NCBI GenBank assembly: GCA_008923315.1
Contig: WBSF01000001.1
Coordinates: forward strand, 124,001-188,000
Direction of reading: 5' to 3'
DNA length: 64,000 nt
From: Betaproteobacteria bacterium SCN1
GTDB lineage: Bacteria; Pseudomonadota; Gammaproteobacteria; Burkholderiales; Thiobacillaceae
Both the position numbers and the translations under genes were made by a program. Of the stretch, positions 7,019 through 15,063 are shown in pieces. A model generated the notes under the pieces. It was not told the DNA's origin. It made no database searches and worked only from the letters and a program-made list of their open reading frames with translations. Within the stretch, counting starts at the first letter, position 1. Each line of letters begins with the position of its first letter.

Positions 7019-10000
7019 TCAAGTGGCTGTCGATTCGGGCGCTGCGCGCTTCTGCCAGATGTAGTAGAGCAGCGGGATCACGATCAGCGTCAGCGCGGTG
7101 GACGCGAAGGTGCCGAAGATCAGGGATACCGCCAGGCCGCCGAACACCGGGTCGGTGATCATGATGGCGGAGCCGAGGATGATCGCCAGCGCCGTCAGCA
7201 GGATGGGGCGCAGGCGTACCGCGCCGGCTTCGATCACCGCCTCCTTGAGGCCGTAGCCCTGGGCGCGGTAGTCGACGATGAAGTCGATCAGCAGCAGCGA
7301 ATTGCGGACCACGATGCCGGCCAGCGCGATCACGCCGATCATCGAGGTGGCGGTGAAGGCCTGACTGGTCGCCCAGTGGCCGGGGAAGACGCCGACCAGG
7401 GTCAGCGGGATCGCGCCCATCACGATCATCGGCATGACAAAGGATTTGTAGTAGCCCACCAGCAGCAAGTAGATGAACACCAGCGCGATGATGAAGGCCG
7501 AGCCGAGGTCGCGGAAGACGTCGAGCGTCAGGCGCATTTCACCGCCCCACAGAAGGTGATAGTTCGTGACGTCGTCGGCCGCGGCCTGCGTGAAACCGAG
7601 ATTGCCGGTCTTGAAGACAATGCCGTTCGACAGCATTTTGCCGTCCAGCATCTTGTCGAGCGCGAGCACGGCGTAGACGGGGCTGGAGGTGATCATCTCG
7701 CCGCCGACCATGACCATCGGATGCTGGTCTCGACCGTAGATGGGTTTGCCGTGGGGCGCGCGTTCCACCGTGGCGACCGCGCCGAGCGGCACCTGCCTGC
7801 CCATCGCGTTGGTGATCCGCAGCGCCATCAGGGATTCGGGCGACTGGCGTTCGGCGCGTGGCAGGCGCACTACGATATTGACCGGATCGCGCGCCGAGTC
7901 GACGTGGATCGCGCCGATCGACAGGCCGGAGACGTAGTCGTGCAGCAGCTTGCCGACCTGGCCGGCGACCACGCCCGACAGCGCGGCCTTTTCGTGGTCC
8001 ACGCGCACCTCGAAAGACTGCATCGTGGCGGTCACCGAGTCGTCGGTGTTGATCATGCCGTACACCGATTCGAAAGCGTGGCGAATATCGGGGGCGGCGC
8101 TTCGCAGCTTCTCGTAGTCCGGGCCGTAGAGTTCGGCCAGGACCTGTGCCTGCACCGGCGGACCGGGTGGCGTCTCGTAAAGCTTGATGCGGGCCTCGGG
8201 GAAGCGGGCATGCACGGGCTGCAGCGTCTCATTGAGCGTCTGCACGATCTCGTGCGAGGAAATCGAACGCTGGTGCTTGTCCACGAGATTCACGCGGATC
8301 TGCGCCAGATTGTCTCCGCGTTTGATCAGGTCGCCGCGCACCAGGGCGGCAAAATCGATCGGTGCGGTAATGCCGAGGAAGGTCTGGTAGTCGGTGACGT
8401 AGCGGTTCTGTGCCAGCACTTCGCCGACCGCACGCGCGGCGCGGTCGGTTTCCTCGAGCGGCGTGCCGGCCGGCGTGCCGATTTCCACCAGGAAGGTGTT
8501 GGTGTTGTCGTTGGGCAGCATCTTCAGTTCCACGCCCAGCGCCGACAGCGGGCCGTTCATGCCCGACGGGCGGATGAACTGCCAGGCCGGCATCAGCATG
8601 GCGACGATGAGCAGGCCGATCACCGCGAGGAACATGATGTTGCGGCGGCCGCGGTTCTCGATGAAAGGCGTGATCGCTTTGACGTAGCCGCGATGCAGCG
8701 GATCGGTCTGGTGCGCGCCGGCATCTTCGAGGCTTTCCTTGCGCGCCAGTTCGCTCTGCGCGGCCTTCTTGCGCAGCCACAGGTTGGTCGCCCAGGGCAC
8801 GACGATGTAGGCGATCAGCAGCGAGGCGATCATGGCGACCGGCACGTTGAACGGGATCGGCAGCATGAATGGTCCCATCATCCCGGACACGAAGGCCATC
8901 GGGATGAAGGCCAGAATGACGGCGATGGTGGCGATGTTGGTCGGGTTGCCGATCTCGTTGGTGGCCTGGATCACCACGTCCTTGAAGTCGCGGTCGCCGA
9001 TGCCGTGATGCAAGTGGCGGTGGATGTTTTCCACCACCACGATGGCGGCATCGACCAGCAGGCCCAGCGACAGAATCAGTGCGAACAGCGTGATGCGGTT
9101 GATCGTCTGGCCGGCGAACAGGCCGATGGTCAGCACCACGAACAGGATCAGCGGCACGGTCAGGGTGACGATGCCGGCCTCGCGCCAGCCGAGGAAGAAC
9201 ACCAGGATGATGACCACCGAGCCGATGGCGATGCCGAGGTGTTCGACCAGCGTGTTCACCGCATCGTTGGCGCGCGCGCCGTCGTCGCGGGTCACCGCCA
9301 CCGCGATGTCGGCCGGGATGGCCTGGCGCTTCAGCTGGTCGAGCTTCTGCAGCACGGCGTCGGCCACGACCACCGCGTTGGTGCCGGCTTTCTTGGCGAT
9401 GGCGATCGTTACAGCCGGAGCCTCGCCGCGCGGCATGTCCTTGCCGGCGGCGGGGCCGAAGGCGAAGCGGGTGCTGGCATCGATTTCCTCGGGACCGTCG
9501 ACGATGGTCGCTACGTCCTTCAGGAATACAGGGCGTCCGTTGGGCGCGCCGATGACGATGTCGCCGACTTCGCGTGCGCTGCCGAGAAAGCCTTGCACGC
9601 GCAGCGGTGCGACACGGTTGTTGTCGACCAGTTTGCCGGCAGGCACGGAGACGTTCTGCCCCTGCAGCATCTTGTCGACCTGGTCGAGCGCGATACCGGT
9701 CGCGGCCAGTTTGGCGGGTGATATCCAGACATTCACAGCACGTTGCGCACCGCCGATGATCTGGGTAAAGGAGACGCCGGGCACGTTGCGCAGTTGTTCG
9801 AGGATGCGGTAAGCGACCTGGCGCGTCTGCAGATCGTCGAGCGTTTTCGACGACAGGGTCAGCGTCATGATCGGCACGTCGTCGACGTTGATCGGCTTGA
9901 CCACGGGCTGCATGGCGCCGGGCGGCATACGGTCCATGTTCTGCATCAGCTGGTTGTAGAGCTTGACGAGACTACGTTCCTGGTCCTGTCCGACCTTGAA

Positions 10001-10318
10001 CTGCACGGTCACCAGACCGAAATCGGGGGCGGCGTAGCCGTAGGTGTGGTCCACTCCCGACTGCGCGTTCATGATCGCTTCGAGTGGCTTGACGACGAGA
10101 TTGTGGATTTCCTCGGACGAGGCGCCGGGCTTGGCAACGATGATGTTGGCTGCCGGCACGACGATCTGCGGGTTGTATTCGCGTGGCGTGACGAACAGCG
10201 CCATCATGCCGGCCAGCGCCACCGCCAGCATGATCATGGCGGTGATCTTGGATTCGATGAAAACGCGGGCCAGCTTGCCGGCGATGTTGAGCGGCGCGCT
10301 ACGCTCAGTCATGGGCAC
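7019..10318 (-). CDS. RND-family efflux pump, inner-membrane subunit
   Basis: A 1099-residue proton-driven transporter with the usual duplicated layout: one membrane helix, a large periplasmic loop, six helices, a second loop and a last helix bundle. Family blocks include VKPLEAIMNAQSGV, GDIVIG, LGLLVDAAIVVVEN in the fourth helix and the late ALAGIVVRNSLLLIDF. The proton-relay region has one Asp followed by Ala-Ala, as in metal-type (CusA/CzcA) pumps, rather than the Asp pair of AcrB. The substrate cannot be read from the sequence. Two start codons (10318 or 10312) are possible, and both overlap the end of the adaptor gene. It works with the adaptor and TolC-type channel encoded just upstream. 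Confidence 0.93.
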   Translation of the reverse strand: MPMTERSAPLNIAGKLARVFIESKITAMIMLAVALAGMMALFVTPREYNPQIVVPAANIIVAKPGASSEEIHNLVVKPLEAIMNAQSGVDHTYGYAAPDFGLVTVQFKVGQDQERSLVKLYNQLMQNMDRMPPGAMQPVVKPINVDDVPIMTLTLSSKTLDDLQTRQVAYRILEQLRNVPGVSFTQIIGGAQRAVNVWISPAKLAATGIALDQVDKMLQGQNVSVPAGKLVDNNRVAPLRVQGFLGSAREVGDIVIGAPNGRPVFLKDVATIVDGPEEIDASTRFAFGPAAGKDMPRGEAPAVTIAIAKKAGTNAVVVADAVLQKLDQLKRQAIPADIAVAVTRDDGARANDAVNTLVEHLGIAIGSVVIILVFFLGWREAGIVTLTVPLILFVVLTIGLFAGQTINRITLFALILSLGLLVDAAIVVVENIHRHLHHGIGDRDFKDVVIQATNEIGNPTNIATIAVILAFIPMAFVSGMMGPFMLPIPFNVPVAMIASLLIAYIVVPWATNLWLRKKAAQSELARKESLEDAGAHQTDPLHRGYVKAITPFIENRGRRNIMFLAVIGLLIVAMLMPAWQFIRPSGMNGPLSALGVELKMLPNDNTNTFLVEIGTPAGTPLEETDRAARAVGEVLAQNRYVTDYQTFLGITAPIDFAALVRGDLIKRGDNLAQIRVNLVDKHQRSISSHEIVQTLNETLQPVHARFPEARIKLYETPPGPPVQAQVLAELYGPDYEKLRSAAPDIRHAFESVYGMINTDDSVTATMQSFEVRVDHEKAALSGVVAGQVGKLLHDYVSGLSIGAIHVDSARDPVNIVVRLPRAERQSPESLMALRITNAMGRQVPLGAVATVERAPHGKPIYGRDQHPMVMVGGEMITSSPVYAVLALDKMLDGKMLSNGIVFKTGNLGFTQAAADDVTNYHLLWGGEMRLTLDVFRDLGSAFIIALVFIYLLLVGYYKSFVMPMIVMGAIPLTLVGVFPGHWATSQAFTATSMIGVIALAGIVVRNSLLLIDFIVDYRAQGYGLKEAVIEAGAVRLRPILLTALAIILGSAIMITDPVFGGLAVSLIFGTFASTALTLIVIPLLYYIWQKRAAPESTAT

Positions 10319-11417
10319 CCCCGCTTACCTTGTCGCCGTTTTCCAGCCCGGCCACGTTGGATATCACCACCTTTTCGCCGGCAGCCAGCCCGGACTGGAT
10401 ATCCACCTGGCCGTCCGCGGTGGCGCCGGTACGAACCATGCGGTAGCGCGCAATGCCTTGCGCATCGACGACAAACACGCCGAGGATCCCGGCACGTTCG
10501 GCCAGTGCGGCGGCGGGCACGCGTAGGCCTTCGCGGTCGCCGAGCGAGAACGCGACGCGTACGAAATTTCCGCTTGCCAGCCCGCTGCCGGCGGGCAGGT
10601 CGATCTTTACCAGGTGGGTATGGCTGACCGGGTCCGCAGCCGGCACGACCTGCGCGACGGTGCCGGAAACCGGTGTGGCTTCGCGCCCATCGCGGACGAC
10701 GTCGACCGTGTCGCCGGCCTTGATGCGTGCGAAGACCTCGCTGCTCACCTCGGTGCGTACCTGGAGCTTTTTCAGGCTTTCGATCGCCAGCACGGGGCGA
10801 CCGGGTGCGGCCAGATCGCCGGCGTTCGCCATTTTCATCGTGACCACGCCGGAAATGGGGGCGACCACCGAGGCGTAGCGCATCTGCCCGGATGCCAGTC
10901 CCAGGCCGGCGCGCGCGGCGGCAACCTGTTGCTGTGCAACTTCGTATTGCAGACGGATTTTGTCCCACTGCAGCTTGGGAATGGCCTGTTCCTGGTAAAG
11001 CGCGCCAAAGCGTTCGTAATCGATCTTGGCATCTGCGAGTGCGGCCTCGGCCTGAGCCAGGCCGGCACGTGCCTGACCGACCTGCCCCTGAATGTCGGTG
11101 GGGTCGACCACGAACAGCAGCTGGCCTGCTTTGACGCTCTGGCCTTCTTTGACCTTGATTTCCCGGATGTAGCCCATCAGCCGCGATGCGACCTGCACCT
11201 GATCTTCCGAAACCACCGTGCCCGGCGATTCGACCCGGATGCCGACGGCAGACGGCTGCACCGTCAGTGTGTCGGCGGTGACCGTCCGGCCGCCCGTTGT
11301 CGCCGCGGCAGGTTCCTCATGGCTGCCGCAGCCGTAGATCAGGCTCATGGCCAGCCCCAGCAGGCCGGCACGCAGGAAGGGGGTGAGAGATTCTGTTTTC
11401 ATCGCAAGCGGGCTCAC
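10305..11417 (-). CDS. RND efflux periplasmic adaptor lipoprotein (membrane fusion protein)
   Basis: About 370 residues linking the RND pump to the outer-membrane channel. The N-terminus has a signal with the lipobox LIYGC (Cys about residue 30). A lipoyl-like half motif with a coiled hairpin (rich in Gln and Ala, about 95-190), the second lipoyl half APISGVVTMKMANAGDL and a beta-barrel domain follow. A GTG at 11417 overlaps the channel gene stop (GTGA), giving MSPLAMKTES; the ATG at 11402 is the alternative start. No good ribosome binding site precedes either, consistent with translational coupling to the gene before it. Confidence 0.92.
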   Translation of the reverse strand: MSPLAMKTESLTPFLRAGLLGLAMSLIYGCGSHEEPAAATTGGRTVTADTLTVQPSAVGIRVESPGTVVSEDQVQVASRLMGYIREIKVKEGQSVKAGQLLFVVDPTDIQGQVGQARAGLAQAEAALADAKIDYERFGALYQEQAIPKLQWDKIRLQYEVAQQQVAAARAGLGLASGQMRYASVVAPISGVVTMKMANAGDLAAPGRPVLAIESLKKLQVRTEVSSEVFARIKAGDTVDVVRDGREATPVSGTVAQVVPAADPVSHTHLVKIDLPAGSGLASGNFVRVAFSLGDREGLRVPAAALAERAGILGVFVVDAQGIARYRMVRTGATADGQVDIQSGLAAGEKVVISNVAGLENGDKVSGGAHD

Positions 11418-12805
11418 AGTTGGTCGGGTTGCAGACGGCCGGCAGCCAGGCGCACGTTGGCACGCTGGATCTTGAGGTCGTAACGCGCGGCGACGAGATC
11501 CGCGCGTGCCTTGTCGAGCTGGGCCTGCGCCCCCAGCAGTTCGGTGATGGTGGCGATGCCGCTGGAGTAGCGCTTCTCGACAAGACGCTGGGCCTCTTCG
11601 GCGTGGGCCACGGCGAGTGCGCGCGCATCGACGCGCTGTTGCGCCTCGGCGGCACGGCGCCAGGCATCCGCCACCTGATAGGCGATGCCCATTTCCGCCT
11701 GGTTGAGCTTGGCGGCCAGCTCGCTGCGGCTGGCCTGCGCACGGGCGATCGCACCGTCGGTCACGCCGCCGTCGTAGAGCTGCCAGGTCAGTTGGCCTCC
11801 CACCGTGTAGGAATGTGCATCAAAGCCGAGGTTGTTGTCGTTGGTGTCGAAGCGCGCAAGCAGACCCGCCTGCGGGTACTTTGCGGCGCGTGCCACCTGG
11901 ATCGCGGCCTGCGCCGCGTCCATCTGGTTGCGCAGGGCGGCGAGGCCGGGATTGGATTTGAGCGCCTCGTCCTGGTAGTCGGGGAGTGAGCTATCGAGTG
12001 CTTTCACGTTGACGCTGGCGCCGACATCGAGCGGCGCGGATAGAGGCATGCCCAGCAACAGGTGCAACTGGTCGAGCGCCTGGCTGGCTGTGTTTTCCGC
12101 CTGGGTCTGTTGAATCTTGATGTCTTCGAGGTGGACCTGCGCGGACAGCAGGTCGCTTTTCACCACCACGCCGCCTTTCAACAGGTTGTTGATGGTCTTG
12201 ACGTAGGATTCAGCGGCGGTGCGGCCCTGCCTGGCCACGTCGACATAGGCGCGTGCGGTGTGTACGCCTTCGTAGGCGCGCAATACGTCGAAGATCACGC
12301 GCTGACGTGCCATGACGTCGCCGTGCTGCGCTGCGCTCAGATAGGCGCTGGCCTGCGCGGCGTAGCCTTCAATCAGGCCGCCCGTGTAAATCGGCAACTG
12401 CGCTTCGATGCGCGCATTGAAATTGTTGATGGCATCCGGATGGTTCAGGTTGGCTGGGGCGACGCCAAGGGCGCCTGGACCGGTGAACTCGTTGGCGCCG
12501 AAGTCGTTGAAGGTCGCGTTGCGCTGCGACAGTTTGAGGCCGAAGGCGTTGAGCGCGTCGTCCGTGCGCGTGGCATTGAGCGAGGCCGTCAGCTTGGGCA
12601 GGCGGGCGCCCTGACTCTGGTCGACGGCAGCACGGGCCTGGTCGATCTGGGCGCCGGCGGCGAGGATGTCCGGATTCTGTGTCAGTGCACGTTCTACGGC
12701 TTGCCTGAAATCAAGCGTTTCGGCAAAGGCCGTGGGCGAAAGCAGCAGACAGGACAGCAGCGCTAGGGTTTTGAGTCGAACCGGTTTGGATGTCGTGTGA
12801 CGCAT
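11414..12805 (-). CDS. TolC-family outer-membrane efflux channel
   Basis: 463 residues from the ATG giving MRHTTSKPVR, with a signal peptide ending SPTAFA. Two repeats of the outer-membrane efflux family follow, with long helical stretches (ALTQNPDI, AGAQIDQARAAVDQSQG, and LAKARADLVAARYDLKIQRANVRLAAG-like blocks near the end). AGGGGG lies upstream of this ATG. A possible upstream ATG at 12847 lies within the AT-rich promoter region and before the signal peptide, so I reject it. The gene follows arsR and begins the efflux genes proper. A perfect TATAAT and a palindrome lie immediately upstream. Confidence 0.93.
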   Translation of the reverse strand: MRHTTSKPVRLKTLALLSCLLLSPTAFAETLDFRQAVERALTQNPDILAAGAQIDQARAAVDQSQGARLPKLTASLNATRTDDALNAFGLKLSQRNATFNDFGANEFTGPGALGVAPANLNHPDAINNFNARIEAQLPIYTGGLIEGYAAQASAYLSAAQHGDVMARQRVIFDVLRAYEGVHTARAYVDVARQGRTAAESYVKTINNLLKGGVVVKSDLLSAQVHLEDIKIQQTQAENTASQALDQLHLLLGMPLSAPLDVGASVNVKALDSSLPDYQDEALKSNPGLAALRNQMDAAQAAIQVARAAKYPQAGLLARFDTNDNNLGFDAHSYTVGGQLTWQLYDGGVTDGAIARAQASRSELAAKLNQAEMGIAYQVADAWRRAAEAQQRVDARALAVAHAEEAQRLVEKRYSSGIATITELLGAQAQLDKARADLVAARYDLKIQRANVRLAAGRLQPDQL

Positions 12806-12851
12806 CGATCCCCCTGGGTTGGGCCAGCGCCGGATAGCGGGCCACAAACGG

Positions 12852-12869
12852 TTAAATATTAGTATTTAA
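12852..12869. promoter_or_regulatory. AT-rich palindrome, candidate ArsR operator before the TolC gene
   Basis: On the minus strand the sequence is TTAAATA CTAA TATTTAA, a perfect 7-bp inverted repeat in an otherwise GC-rich region. It begins at the last base of the -10 element and covers the expected transcription start, the position where an ArsR repressor such as BigR would block transcription. That the ArsR protein encoded at 13021 binds here is inference. Confidence 0.5.
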
Positions 12870-12896
12870 TTATATATGAATAATTTATCTGGCCAA
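12869..12896 (-). promoter_or_regulatory. Sigma-70 promoter for the TolC-adaptor-RND genes
   Basis: On the minus strand, TTGGCC (12896-12891) is followed by a 16-base spacer and a perfect TATAAT (12874-12869). Transcription would start near 12862, leaving a leader of about 57 bases before the ATG at 12805. The -10 abuts the palindrome at 12852-12869. Confidence 0.6.
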
Positions 12897-12970
12897 TAGC
12901 CTGGCTAATGTTAACGGCTAAACGTGCGGCGTGCAGGCGTGATCGCGCCAAGTGGCCGAAGGGGAAGGGG

Positions 12971-12998
12971 AAAACGGAAGACCCGTCGCGAAGACGGG
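12971..12998 (-). terminator. Weak hairpin after the arsR gene
   Basis: Positions 12982-12987 and 12993-12998 form a 6-bp GC stem with loop GCGAA. On the minus strand it is followed by TCTTCCGTTTT. It lies 23 bases past the arsR stop and could partly separate arsR transcription from the TolC promoter downstream. Confidence 0.4.
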
Positions 12999-13020
12999 GC
13001 AGGTAGCCGGCGTGGTGGGC

Positions 13021-13374
13021 TTAACTGCCTTTGGCGAAACCGCAGAAGACGTCGCGCATCATGCCCAGCAGTTTGAGTGTGCGCGTGTCGCCGACCCGGT
13101 AATAGACACGGTTGGCGTCCTTGCGGGTACGCAAAACGCCTTTGTCGCGCAGGATGGCAAGGTGTTGTGAAATGTTGCTTTGCGATGTGCCGACATTGTC
13201 GACGATGTCCTGGACGCTGACTTCCTTGTCGCCCAGTACGCAGAGAATTTTCAGGCGGAGCGGATGTGACATCGCTTTCATTGCGCGCGAAGCCTGTTCG
13301 ATGTGCTCGTCCTTGTCCAAGAGATCCACGGTGTCCAAGTCAGCCGACATGTTCATTACCTCGATCCTGTTCAT
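13021..13374 (-). CDS. ArsR-family repressor with SqrR/BigR-like cysteine pair
   Basis: A 117-residue winged-helix dimer. SHPLRLKILCVLGDKEVSVQDIV and TSQSNISQHLAILRDKGVL are the recognition region, and DANRVYYRV is the wing. The ELCVC metal site of classical ArsR is absent. It has two cysteines, C45 (in KILCVL) and C111 (VFCGF). The spacing of 66 equals that of the persulfide-sensing pairs known in SqrR (C41/C107) and BigR (C42/C108). That makes sensing of sulfide or reactive sulfur the best guess. Start choice among ATGs at 13374, 13356 and 13350 is uncertain. It lies first in the efflux-DUF2892-rhodanese-grxC unit, like YgaV before YgaP in E. coli. Confidence 0.87.
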   Translation of the reverse strand: MNRIEVMNMSADLDTVDLLDKDEHIEQASRAMKAMSHPLRLKILCVLGDKEVSVQDIVDNVGTSQSNISQHLAILRDKGVLRTRKDANRVYYRVGDTRTLKLLGMMRDVFCGFAKGS

Positions 13375-13436
13375 GTAGTACCCTGCGGGCTTTGCCGAAA
13401 CCGTATGTGCGCGGCACGGCCACCGGCCGGATAGGT

Positions 13437-13490
13437 AAATAAATCAAATATGTAGATTAGCAATCACGCATATATTAAAATATTCCCACA
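13437..13490. promoter_or_regulatory. AT-rich divergent control region between arsR and gpmI
   Basis: This stretch is very AT-rich compared with its surroundings and separates the divergent arsR (-) and gpmI (+) genes. It includes the short inverted repeat ATATT AA AATAT and further TATTT/AAATA runs resembling those before the TolC gene. It probably holds the arsR promoter and autoregulatory operator and the gpmI promoter. I cannot place -10/-35 pairs with confidence. Confidence 0.45.
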
Positions 13491-13520
13491 AAAACGACCC
13501 AGGATATACAGAATTTTTTC

Positions 13521-15062
13521 ATGAAGAGTACGCCGGTCCTCCTTATCATCCTCGACGGCTTCGGATGCCGCGCCGAGCGTGAAGACAACGCCATCGCGCA
13601 GGCCAGCAAACCGAATTTCGATCGACTGTGGCAGGAGAACCCCCACACGCTGATCCACGCTTCGGAAATGGAAGTAGGGCTGCCCAAGGGGCAGATGGGA
13701 AATTCCGAGGTCGGTCATCTCAATATCGGCGCTGGGCGCGTCGTGTATCAGGAATTTACCCGTATCGACCGAGCAATCGAGTCCGGTTACTTCTACAGCA
13801 ATCCCGCATTGCTCAATGCGGTGCATCAGGCACGCGACCATCAGAAGACGTTACACCTGTTCGGCCTTCTGTCGGATGGTGGCGTGCATAGCCACGAATC
13901 GCATTTTCATGCGTTACTCGAAATGGCGGCCCGCGAAGGGCTGCGCAAAGTCTGCCTGCACGTGTTCCTGGATGGCCGGGACACGCCGCCGAAGAGCGCG
14001 GAAATCTATCTGCGGCGCCTGACAGACAAAATTCAACAGACGGGCGTCGGCCACATCGCCTCGATGATCGGCCGCTATTACGCGATGGATCGCGACCGGC
14101 GCTGGCAACGCGTGAAGGCCGCCTACGATCTCCTGACCCAGGGGCGCACCGAATACTGGGCCGAGAATCCGCTCGCCGGCCTCGAAGCCGCCTATGCGCG
14201 TGGCGAGACTGACGAATTCGTCAAGGCGACAGCCATTCTGCCACCGGATGGCAAGCCGGTGACGATGGAAGACGGCGACGCGGTCGTGTTCCTCAATTTC
14301 CGTTCGGATCGGGCGCGCCAGCTGTCAAGGCCGTTCATCGAGCCGGATTTCAGCGAGTTCGAGCGTGAGGTCACGCCCAGGCTGTCCACGTATTGCACCC
14401 TCACGGGCTACAGCGACGATTTCGACGTGGCGGTGGCCTTTCCGCCGGAGCGCATCCGGAACGGGCTCGGCGAATACGTCGCCAATCTGGGCCTGCGCCA
14501 GTTGCGTATCGCCGAGACGGAAAAGTATCCGCACGTGACCTTCTTCTTCAACGGCGGCGAGGAGGTCTCCTTCCCTGGCGAGGATCGGGTGCTGGTGCCT
14601 TCGCCCGATGTCGCGACCTACGACCTCAAGCCTGAGATGAGCGCGTCCGAAGTGACCGACAAGCTGCTGGCAGCCATCGACGGCAAGCAGTACGACCTGA
14701 TCATCTGCAACTACGCCAATCCGGATATGGTCGGCCACACCGGCGATCTGAAAGCGGCCATCAAGGCCATCGAGACCGTGGATATCTGCCTCGGCCGGGT
14801 CGTTCAGGCGCAGCAGGCGCGCGGTGGCGAGGTCTTGATCACGGCCGATCACGGCAATGCCGAGCTGATGCGCGATGCCGTCACCCATCAGGCGTATACC
14901 GCGCACACGATGAATCTGGTGCCGTTGATCTATGTCGGGCGCCACCGCGCCACACTGGCAGATACCGGCGCACTGGAAGACATCAGCCCGACGTTGTTGA
15001 AAATGATGGGGTTGGCGCAGCCGCCGGAAATGACCGGCGAGTCGCTGCTGCATTTCGAGTAG
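13521..15062 (+). CDS. gpmI: 2,3-bisphosphoglycerate-independent phosphoglycerate mutase
   Basis: The 513-residue monomeric Mn-dependent enzyme interconverts 3- and 2-phosphoglycerate in glycolysis. It shows LIILDGFG with the metal-binding Asp12, the catalytic Ser62 in GNSEVGHLNIGAGR, the block HVFLDGRDTPP, the RYYAMDRD motif, and ITADHGNAE near the C-terminus. Length matches the family (about 510). The ribosome binding site is weak, but MKSTPVLLIILDGFG aligns with family N-termini. It is transcribed away from arsR and followed one base after its stop by envC, an arrangement common in proteobacteria (gpmI-envC-ctpA). Confidence 0.97.
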   Translation: MKSTPVLLIILDGFGCRAEREDNAIAQASKPNFDRLWQENPHTLIHASEMEVGLPKGQMGNSEVGHLNIGAGRVVYQEFTRIDRAIESGYFYSNPALLNAVHQARDHQKTLHLFGLLSDGGVHSHESHFHALLEMAAREGLRKVCLHVFLDGRDTPPKSAEIYLRRLTDKIQQTGVGHIASMIGRYYAMDRDRRWQRVKAAYDLLTQGRTEYWAENPLAGLEAAYARGETDEFVKATAILPPDGKPVTMEDGDAVVFLNFRSDRARQLSRPFIEPDFSEFEREVTPRLSTYCTLTGYSDDFDVAVAFPPERIRNGLGEYVANLGLRQLRIAETEKYPHVTFFFNGGEEVSFPGEDRVLVPSPDVATYDLKPEMSASEVTDKLLAAIDGKQYDLIICNYANPDMVGHTGDLKAAIKAIETVDICLGRVVQAQQARGGEVLITADHGNAELMRDAVTHQAYTAHTMNLVPLIYVGRHRATLADTGALEDISPTLLKMMGLAQPPEMTGESLLHFE

Positions 15063-15063
15063 G

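Noticed and set aside
6599-9721. A very long open frame on the plus strand opposite the RND pump gene, and similar long frames opposite slt, cca, pbpC and the GGDEF/EAL gene
   Set aside because: They are antisense shadows caused by high GC at codon position 3. Their translations are rich in His, Arg, Asp and Gln, lack domain motifs and signal peptides, and mirror genes with clear family matches.
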